Part shown: piece after piece, positions 7,075-11,565 of the stretch
How positions within the stretch are numbered: position 1 is the first letter of the stretch
Layout: every line of letters begins with the position of its first letter
Assembly (NCBI GenBank): GCA_958451705.1
Contig: CAUDRD010000029.1
Location: forward strand, 1 to 11,565
Source of the DNA: an uncultured Oscillospiraceae bacterium
Lineage (GTDB): Bacteria > Bacillota > Clostridia > Oscillospirales > Acutalibacteraceae
Length of the DNA: 11,565 bases
Reading direction: 5' to 3'
Translations under genes and position numbers: made by a program
Notes under the pieces: generated by a model
Database searches by the model: none
Told to the model about the DNA's origin: nothing
What the model saw: the letters and a program-made list of their open reading frames with translations, nothing else

Positions 7075-7648
7075 GCTTAATGCGGCTATCGAAGCAATTT
7101 TGTTTTCAAGCGGAGAGCCTGTTGAAACTGAAAAGATTGCTCAGGCACTTGAAGTTAATTCCGATACAGTAAATAAACTTGTAGACAATTTGTCCATTCA
7201 ATATGATGAAAGACAAAGCGGACTTCAAATTATAAAGCTTGGCGATAAATACCAGATGATAACCCGAAGCGACTTTTCCGACTATGTAAGAAGCGTTTTG
7301 GAAGTTAAGAAGAATGCGCCTCTTTCTCAGGCAGCTTTTGAAGTTTTGGCAGTTGTTGCATACAATCAGCCTGTCACAAAAGCTTTTGTTGAGCAGGTGA
7401 GAGGTGTTGACTGTTCGGGCGTTGTAAATACTCTTTGTCAGAAAGGACTGCTGGAAGAAAAGGGAAGATTAGATCTGCCCGGCAGACCTCTTCTTTACGG
7501 AACTACCGATGAGTTTTTAAGGTGCTTTTCCGTATCTTCTCTTGATGAGCTGCCTTCATTGCCTCATGAGGAGAATGAAAAAAACGAGAGTGAAGAAGAT
7601 TCTGATGAAGATATTGTGAATAGCAATACAAATACAGAGGAGAAATAA
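7061..7648 (+). CDS. scpB: Segregation and condensation protein ScpB
   Basis: Winged-helix dimer subunit (195 residues) that binds the ScpA linker in the SMC complex. The first winged helix starts at NAAIEAILFSSGEPV (7-21). The second carries the family signature LSQAAFEVLAVVAYNQPVTK (88-107), then VEQVRGVDCSGVV (110-122) and GRPLLYGTTDEFL (141-153). The tail from about 168 is acidic and low in complexity (ENEKNESEEDSDEDI), as is common in ScpB. Translation starts at TTG 7061 with its ribosome binding site inside scpA; the 14-nt overlap suggests coupled synthesis of the two partners. The DUF2953 gene follows 21 bp later, counted to its preferred TTG start. Identification is firm. Confidence 0.96.
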   Translation: MKINKLNAAIEAILFSSGEPVETEKIAQALEVNSDTVNKLVDNLSIQYDERQSGLQIIKLGDKYQMITRSDFSDYVRSVLEVKKNAPLSQAAFEVLAVVAYNQPVTKAFVEQVRGVDCSGVVNTLCQKGLLEEKGRLDLPGRPLLYGTTDEFLRCFSVSSLDELPSLPHEENEKNESEEDSDEDIVNSNTNTEEK

Positions 7649-7656
7649 ACAAAATC

Positions 7657-7663
7657 GAGGTGA
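7657..7663 (+). promoter_or_regulatory. Ribosome binding site deciding the DUF2953 start
   Basis: GAGGTGA directly abuts the in-frame GTG at 7664, leaving no spacer, whereas the TTG at 7670 lies 6 nt beyond it (9 nt from the GAGG core). Spacing favours TTG 7670. The two choices differ by only two residues. Confidence 0.6.
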
Positions 7664-7669
7664 GTGCTT

Positions 7670-8365
7670 TTGATTGTTCTGTACATACTTCTTGCAATTA
7701 TAGTTCTAATTGCGGCTGTCTTAAGCATTAAGGTAAGCGTAATCGCTGACTACAGCAAGAATTTTTATCTAAAGGTTAAATATCTTTTTTTAGAAATTCC
7801 TGTTTATCCAAGCAGCGGGAAAAAATCAAAAAAAGAAAAGCCGGCTAAAGAATCCAAAAAAGATGTTCCGGATGAAGAAAAGGGAACAAAAAAAGGCGGC
7901 AAGAATCCCATAAAAACCTTTCTCGAAAACGAAGGCGTATCAGGTGTAGTGGGTCTGATAAATGATACAGCTCGTATTATTGGCGGCTTTTTCGGAAGCA
8001 TTTTCCGTCATGTCATATTTGACGAACTGTTCCTTACAATCGTTGTAGGCGGTCGAGACGCAGCTGATACAGCCATAAAGTACGGAAGGGTATCTGCCAG
8101 TGTATTTCCGCCTTTGGGATATATCTGCTCTCACGCAAAGGTGAAAGAGTACGATGCCGATGTAAGCCCCGATTTTCTTGCAGATGTAAGTACGGCAGAA
8201 TTTCACTTTAAAATTTCTTTCAGACCGATTTTCCTTTTAGGTGCTATATTGGTTCTGGCAGTAAAGATGCTATTCAAGGTTATATTTAAACTGCTTTTCA
8301 GTAAACCACAAAGCAGTGATCAAAATATCAATAAAAATAAAATAAAACAAGGCGGTGCTCAATAA
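7670..8365 (+). CDS. ytfI: DUF2953 (YtfI-like) membrane protein
   Basis: Membrane protein of 231 residues matching the DUF2953 family, whose B. subtilis member YtfI is encoded next to ytfJ, as here. A membrane anchor spans about 2-20. The strand pattern VSVIADYSKNFYLKVKYLFL is typical of the family, as is GGRDAADTAIKYGRVSASVF (127-146). A second hydrophobic stretch lies at about 186-210. Residues 50-78 form a lysine-rich, low-complexity stretch written partly in runs of six or seven A. The likely start is TTG at 7670; GTG at 7664 is the alternative. The gene overlaps gerW by 1 nt (TAATG). The conserved pairing with GerW suggests a sporulation-linked role, but the activity is unknown. The family call is good; the symbol rests on family and context. 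Confidence 0.82.
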   Translation: MIVLYILLAIIVLIAAVLSIKVSVIADYSKNFYLKVKYLFLEIPVYPSSGKKSKKEKPAKESKKDVPDEEKGTKKGGKNPIKTFLENEGVSGVVGLINDTARIIGGFFGSIFRHVIFDELFLTIVVGGRDAADTAIKYGRVSASVFPPLGYICSHAKVKEYDADVSPDFLADVSTAEFHFKISFRPIFLLGAILVLAVKMLFKVIFKLLFSKPQSSDQNINKNKIKQGGAQ

Positions 8366-8790
8366 TGAAAGAACAGTCAGCTTCAGGAATCTTAGGCGTA
8401 ACAATTGACAAAATTCGTCAGCTTGTAGATACAAGCATGATTATCGGCGATCCCATTTATGCCGATGGCGGTTTAACTATTATTCCTGTAACAAAGGTTA
8501 CATATGGTTTTGCTTCCGGCGGTTCGGATTTCCCCTCAAGAACTAACGCTGAACTTTTCGGCGGTGCCGGTGGAGCCGGAATCACGGTAACACCTATTGC
8601 TTTCCTTGTAATCAACAACGGCGAAGTTACAATTAAGCACATCACAGCTTATGATAACGCTGCTGAGCGTGCAGTAAATCTTGTTCCCGATATGTTTGAT
8701 AAGGTTACAAGCCTCATAAACAAGAACAAAAAGGAAAAAGAAGAGACAGCAGTTGCTGCTGCTGTTGAAGAGGCTGTCAGCGCAGACTGA
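8365..8790 (+). CDS. gerW: GerW/YtfJ-family sporulation protein
   Basis: Small (141 residues) soluble protein of the Spore_YtfJ (GerW) family. In B. subtilis YtfJ/GerW is made in the forespore and is needed for normal germination. Signatures are GDPIYADGGLTIIPVTKVTYG (split as GDPIYADGG, 28-36, and TIIPVTKVTYGF, 38-49), then GGAGGAGITVTPIAFLVI (66-83) and a C-terminal amphipathic region. The tail from about 122 is Lys/Glu/Ala-rich and variable. The start ATG overlaps the stop of the DUF2953 gene. The upstream AAGGCGGTG (8349-8357) is a modest ribosome binding site, so coupling is likely. No forespore-type promoter is evident just upstream. A hairpin 14 bp after the stop probably ends this transcript. 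The gene is the best evidence that the host forms spores. Confidence 0.94.
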   Translation: MKEQSASGILGVTIDKIRQLVDTSMIIGDPIYADGGLTIIPVTKVTYGFASGGSDFPSRTNAELFGGAGGAGITVTPIAFLVINNGEVTIKHITAYDNAAERAVNLVPDMFDKVTSLINKNKKEKEETAVAAAVEEAVSAD

Positions 8791-8803
8791 TAAATAATAA
8801 ATC

Positions 8804-8845
8804 AACAACCGCCTGCATATATTTATATCGGCAGGTGGTTGTTTT
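8804..8845 (+). terminator. Hairpin: likely terminator after gerW, overlapping the dacF ribosome binding site
   Basis: AACAACCGCCTGC (8804-8816) pairs with GCAGGTGGTTGTT (8831-8843) over 13 bp with one G-U pair and a 14-nt A/T-rich loop. The 3' arm runs into TTGTTTTG, a short imperfect U tract, as in an intrinsic terminator. The same arm contains AGGTGG (8833-8838), 7 nt before the GTG start of dacF. Confidence 0.7.
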
Positions 8846-9994
8846 GTGATTAAAAGAGTTTTTATTTTAGTATTTCTTCTGTTGTTTTTGTCTTTTCCTG
8901 TATATGCATCCAATGAAGTATCGGTTTCAGCTGAGGGAGCTGCACTAATCATTGCTGATAGCGGAGAGCTGATTTTCGGTAAAAACGAGAATAAACAGCT
9001 TTCAATGGCAAGTACAACAAAGATAATGACTTCTCTGTTGCTCCTTGAACAGAATACTCCCGGAAAAGAGATAACGGTTACCCCGGCTATGGTTTCCGTT
9101 GAGGGAACGTCCATGGGACTTCTTCCAGGAGACAGGGTAACTTATGAAGCATTGGTATACGGAATGCTTTTGGAATCCGGCAATGATGCAGCAAATACGG
9201 CAGTCTACTGCGTTGCCGGTTCACCTGATAAGTTTGCAGTTTTGATGAATGAAAAGGCAAAGCTTATCGGTATGAAGAATACTAATTTTGTCACTCCCTC
9301 GGGACTTGATGCAGCAGAGCATTATTCTACGGCGTACGATATGGCTCTTCTCGGAGCATATGCAGTAAAAAATCCGGAGTTTGCACAGGTTTGCTCAACC
9401 AACAGTATATCTTTGGAATACGGAAATCCACCTTACCGCAGACGCCTTTCCAATCACAACAGGCTTCTCACCATGTACGAAGGAGCTTTTGGAATTAAAA
9501 CCGGATTTACTAAAAAAAGCGGACGCTGTTTAGTTTCAGCTGCCAAACGAAACGGCATAACCCTTGTAGCGGTAACCTTGAATGCTCCTGATGACTGGAA
9601 CGACCATGTTAAAATGTTCGACTACGGTTTTTCTGTTGTGGATAAGCAGGAACTGAAAATCGAAACGTCTAATCTCGAGGTGCCTGTAATAGGAGGAGAT
9701 AAAGCTTCTCTTTCGGTTTCATTAGGTGAAGAATGTTATTATCCTGTTTTAAAAGACGAAAATATTTCTTTTGAATCTGAGATTTTGCTTAAAAACTTCA
9801 TTTACGCTCCGGCGGAAACAGGAGAAGCGGTGGGAGAAGTCAGGTATTATTGCGAAGGAAAGCAGATTGCATCCCAGACAATTGTACTTAGCGAAAGCTG
9901 CAAAAGTACAACTGAGGAAAAAACAAAAGAGACAGAGAAAAAAAGCTTGTTTAAACGTATAGTTGAATTTATAAAGGGAATATTTGATAAATAA
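8846..9994 (+). CDS. dacF: D-alanyl-D-alanine carboxypeptidase, DacF/PBP5 type
   Basis: Secreted serine DD-carboxypeptidase of 382 residues that removes the terminal D-Ala from peptidoglycan stem peptides. Residues 1-21 are a signal peptide ending PVYA. The S11-family motifs are complete: STTK with catalytic Ser56 and Lys59, SGN (111-113) and KTG (218-220). A PBP5-type beta domain spans about 267-348. A charged linker (350-366) and the C-terminal amphipathic helix SLFKRIVEFIKGIFDK then form the probable membrane anchor. The GTG start follows from AGGTGG (8833-8838) and the signal peptide beginning there. In B. subtilis DacF is a forespore enzyme affecting cortex cross-linking; the gerW neighbour supports that role here, but a vegetative DacA-like role is possible. 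The gene is 55 bp after gerW and 13 bp before the pseudouridine synthase gene. Confidence 0.94.
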   Translation: MIKRVFILVFLLLFLSFPVYASNEVSVSAEGAALIIADSGELIFGKNENKQLSMASTTKIMTSLLLLEQNTPGKEITVTPAMVSVEGTSMGLLPGDRVTYEALVYGMLLESGNDAANTAVYCVAGSPDKFAVLMNEKAKLIGMKNTNFVTPSGLDAAEHYSTAYDMALLGAYAVKNPEFAQVCSTNSISLEYGNPPYRRRLSNHNRLLTMYEGAFGIKTGFTKKSGRCLVSAAKRNGITLVAVTLNAPDDWNDHVKMFDYGFSVVDKQELKIETSNLEVPVIGGDKASLSVSLGEECYYPVLKDENISFESEILLKNFIYAPAETGEAVGEVRYYCEGKQIASQTIVLSESCKSTTEEKTKETEKKSLFKRIVEFIKGIFDK

Positions 9995-10007
9995 AAGGAG
10001 CATTACA

Positions 10008-10751
10008 ATGACTGATGGGAAAATCAGACTGCAGAAATATTTATCCGAATGCGGCGTAGCTTCCCGGAGAAAATCCGAGGAGCTTATTGCCGCAGGTGCT
10101 GTAAAAATTAACGGACGTGTTGCACAGATAGGGGACAAGCTTGATCCAAAGCACGATACCGTAACAGTAAGGGGCAAGAAAGTATCAGGTGGCAAAAAGC
10201 ACTATTACATTATGCTTCATAAGCCCCGTGGATTTATCACAACCATGAGCGACGAAATGGATAGAAAGTGCGTGGCTCAACTTGTAAAAGATGTAGGAGA
10301 ACGTGTGTATCCCGTAGGACGTCTTGACCGTGATTCAGAAGGCTTGCTGCTCATGACAAATGACGGAGAGTTTGCAAATGCAATGACTCATCCGTCCCAT
10401 CATGTTTCAAAGACGTATCGTGTAACTGTCCGTGAGGATGTAGACGATGAGCAGTTGCAGAATTTATCGGAGGGAGTCGAAATTGACTCCGGTAAAACAT
10501 CTCCGGCACAGGTCCATGTGCTTTTAAAGGAACCTGAGAGAACCGTCTTGGAGTTTATTATAGAAGAAGGCAAGAACCGTCAGATAAGAAAAATGTGCGA
10601 AGCGGTAGGTCTTGATGTTATAAGACTTAAAAGAACAAAAATCGGTTCCATAAAGCTTGGTATGCTGCCCCAGGGCAAATGGAGAAATCTCACTGATGAC
10701 GAAGTACATAAACTTATGACTTCAGCCGGAATGAAAGTGAAGAAAAAGTAA
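10008..10751 (+). CDS. rluB: 23S rRNA pseudouridine synthase, RluB type
   Basis: RNA pseudouridine synthase of the RsuA/RluB/RluE/RluF family, 247 residues. An N-terminal S4 RNA-binding domain (about 5-60) begins LQKYLSECGVASRRKSEELI. The catalytic domain has the motif VGRLDRDSEGLLLMTNDG (103-120) with the nucleophile Asp107. HKPRGFITT (71-79), HHVSKTYRV (131-139) and EGKNRQIRKMCEAVG (187-201) are typical. The ATG at 10008 is chosen because AAAAGGAG (9993-10000), which overlaps the dacF stop, is 7 nt upstream; an in-frame TTG at 9984 would start inside dacF. The order scpAB - dacF - rluB resembles the ypu region of B. subtilis, which favours RluB, acting on 23S rRNA, over RsuA. The exact target base is not shown by sequence. 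Confidence 0.93.
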   Translation: MTDGKIRLQKYLSECGVASRRKSEELIAAGAVKINGRVAQIGDKLDPKHDTVTVRGKKVSGGKKHYYIMLHKPRGFITTMSDEMDRKCVAQLVKDVGERVYPVGRLDRDSEGLLLMTNDGEFANAMTHPSHHVSKTYRVTVREDVDDEQLQNLSEGVEIDSGKTSPAQVHVLLKEPERTVLEFIIEEGKNRQIRKMCEAVGLDVIRLKRTKIGSIKLGMLPQGKWRNLTDDEVHKLMTSAGMKVKKK

Positions 10752-11125
10752 TGATAGAATTTAAACCCTATGTTAATAAAAAAATATCAGAGTATTTAAA
10801 TAAAAACAATATTACCGGTACTCCGGTTGCCTATACTGCCTTTGAAGGCGGTGAAGAGACAGGCTGTTGCCTGTGCTCAATTGATAAAACTGTTGTGAGA
10901 ATTATTCTTCTGCAATTCAGCGATACAAAGCCGTATATCGGTGAGGGACTTATAAAGTCAGCTCTTAATTTTGCTGCCGGTAAGGGAGCGTATATGGCCG
11001 TATGCAGTCAGGATGTAAAAGAAAATCATACTTTACCCTACGGCTTCAGCTTGTCAAACGGAGAATATACAGGGGAAATACCCGAAATATTAATGGGAAA
11101 GTGTCATAAATTTGGCAATTTATAA
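10751..11125 (+). CDS. Small uncharacterised protein, faintly GNAT-like
   Basis: I do not recognise this 124-residue protein with confidence. The first half is plain (MIEFKPYVNKKISEYL, then strands at about 25-30 and 47-56). The second half, IGEGLIKSALNFAAGKGA (63-80), followed by a strand (YMAVCS) and LPYGFSLSNGEYTGEI (95-110), resembles the acetyl-CoA-binding helix and the late region of N-acetyltransferases. The usual acetyl-CoA loop (Q/R-x-x-G-x-G/A) is not present in standard form. There are five cysteines (39, 40, 42, 85, 118), including a CCxC cluster. There is no signal peptide or membrane segment. The ATG overlaps the stop of the pseudouridine synthase gene (TAATG), so it is probably translated from the same mRNA. 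Base composition matches its neighbours. Treat the GNAT suggestion as inference. Confidence 0.7.
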   Translation: MIEFKPYVNKKISEYLNKNNITGTPVAYTAFEGGEETGCCLCSIDKTVVRIILLQFSDTKPYIGEGLIKSALNFAAGKGAYMAVCSQDVKENHTLPYGFSLSNGEYTGEIPEILMGKCHKFGNL

Positions 11126-11126
11126 C

Positions 11127-11155
11127 TTGTTAAAATTTTAACTTTAGTATAAAAT
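11127..11155 (+). promoter_or_regulatory. Candidate sigma-A promoter of the carboxyltransferase gene
   Basis: TTGTTA (11127-11132) and TAAAAT (11150-11155) are spaced 17 bp apart, a reasonable match to the housekeeping consensus. It would give a 5' leader of about 60 nt before the TTG at 11225. There is no convincing terminator for the preceding gene in this gap, so read-through is also possible. Confidence 0.45.
11129..11142 (+). repeat. Perfect 14-bp palindrome at the candidate promoter
   Basis: GTTAAAATTTTAAC is an exact palindrome overlapping the proposed -35 hexamer and spacer. A second inverted repeat, AATATA/TATATT with a 5-nt centre (11153-11169), covers the end of the proposed -10 and the start region. 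Either could be an operator. A/T-rich DNA makes such symmetry fairly common by chance, and no known operator is matched. Confidence 0.35.
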
Positions 11156-11224
11156 ATATGATGTATATTGCCGAGATTTGCGGTGATAATGTTTGATCTT
11201 ATTTTCAGAATGGAGGAATGAATT

Positions 11225-11565
11225 TTGAGTTTGCTCAACGAGCTTGCAGAAAAAAATTCAGTTGTTGCCGGCAGTGATGCATATAAGCGCTTAACTGCTC
11301 TTTTTGATGAGGGAAGCTTTAATGAGATAGATGCTTTCGCCGGTGTCAATGGAGCTTCCGGTGTTGTTTGCGGATACGGTACCGTTTGCGGTATGCCTGT
11401 ATATGCTTTTTCTCAGAATAAAGATGTTCTTGGAGGAGCTGTCGGAGCAGCAGAAGCCAACAAAATTAAAAAGGTATATGACTTTGCTGTAAAAACAGGC
11501 GCGCCGGTAGTCGGTATTTACGATTCAAACGGTGCAAAACTTGCAGAGGAGTTTGATGCACTGGG
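11225..11565 (+). CDS. Biotin-dependent carboxyltransferase subunit (5' part, cut by window end)
   Basis: The N-terminal 113 residues of a carboxyl transferase domain protein (acetyl/propionyl-CoA carboxylase beta or methylmalonyl-CoA decarboxylase alpha family). YKRLTALFDEGSFNEIDAF (20-38) is the usual opening helix and strand. GVVCGYGTVCGMPVYAFSQN (46-65), then DVLGGAVGAAEANKIKKVYD (67-86), and TGAPVVGIYDSNGAKL (91-106) follow the crotonase-like fold pattern of this family. The TTG start at 11225 is set by GGAGG (11212-11216) 8 nt upstream; the nearer ATG at 11218 is out of frame and hits a stop after 19 codons. The frame is open to the last base. The protein would transfer a carboxyl group between biotin and an acyl-CoA or oxo-acid. 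Whether it is a carboxylase or a sodium-pumping decarboxylase depends on genes beyond the window. Confidence 0.85.
   Translation, partial: MSLLNELAEKNSVVAGSDAYKRLTALFDEGSFNEIDAFAGVNGASGVVCGYGTVCGMPVYAFSQNKDVLGGAVGAAEANKIKKVYDFAVKTGAPVVGIYDSNGAKLAEEFDAL

Noticed and set aside
8815..8845. GCATA before dacF as part of a forespore (sigma-F/G) promoter
   Set aside because: No acceptable -10 element follows at the right distance, and the implied start would fall at or beyond the GTG codon.
8536..9114. 192-codon open frame on the minus strand
   Set aside because: It lies across gerW and the start of dacF, both with clear family motifs on the plus strand. Its translation is rich in Ser/Ile/Cys without any recognisable pattern.
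9749..10195. 148-codon open frame on the minus strand
   Set aside because: It covers the end of dacF and the start of rluB, both secure plus-strand genes, and its product has no coherent domain.
11218..11277. ATG-started 19-codon frame just before the carboxyltransferase start
   Set aside because: The ATG is only 1 nt from GGAGG, too close for normal initiation, and the frame differs from the conserved protein. It is most likely chance, though a leader role cannot be excluded.
1..11565. Mobile element, phage, defence system or CRISPR content
   Set aside because: No transposase, integrase, terminal repeats, direct repeat arrays, att-like duplications or composition break was seen; the genes are core functions in a consistent orientation.

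Overview
The window reads as a core chromosomal segment of a low-GC, Gram-positive, spore-forming anaerobe of the Clostridia, most likely the Oscillospirales/Ruminococcaceae group. This is inferred from the A/T-rich codon use, strong AGGAGG-type ribosome binding sites, a GerW/YtfJ spore protein next to a DacF-type carboxypeptidase, and the gene order DUF1385 - prmC - M50 protease - scpA - scpB - DUF2953 - gerW - dacF - rluB. All recognised genes lie on the + strand and are tightly packed. I saw no rRNA, tRNA, CRISPR array, insertion sequence or broken gene.

Layout. Positions 1-57 are probably the 3' end of an upstream gene. Positions 95-5553 form one apparent transcription unit: a secreted lipoprotein with aspartate-rich, VCBS/FG-GAP-like repeats, an OmpR/PhoB-family response regulator, its membrane histidine kinase, a DUF1385 (YqhQ-like) membrane protein, and the release-factor methyltransferase PrmC. 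Gaps are short (15 and 35 bp) and then become overlaps (8 nt and 1 nt). A 93-bp gap (5554-5646) with a nested inverted repeat follows. Positions 5647-8790 form a second unit: a site-2 (M50) protease, the condensin subunits ScpA and ScpB, a DUF2953 (YtfI-like) membrane protein and the GerW/YtfJ spore protein. A 13-bp hairpin at 8804-8843 ends this unit and also contains the ribosome binding site of the next gene, dacF. After dacF come an RluB-type pseudouridine synthase and a small unrecognised protein with faint GNAT resemblance. A promoter-like region with two inverted repeats then precedes a biotin-dependent carboxyltransferase gene cut by the window end.

How the genes fit together. The lipoprotein and two-component system look like an envelope-sensing module. 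PrmC and the pseudouridine synthase serve the translation apparatus, ScpA/ScpB serve chromosome segregation, and GerW, DacF and possibly the DUF2953 protein point to spore formation. Non-ATG starts are frequent: GTG for the kinase and dacF, TTG for scpB, the DUF2953 gene and the carboxyltransferase.

I found no convincing new multi-gene system; most of the window is conserved housekeeping and sporulation DNA. The points most worth a second look are the dacF hairpin, the repeat lipoprotein joined to the two-component system, the small protein at 10751, and the palindromic promoter region at 11127-11169.
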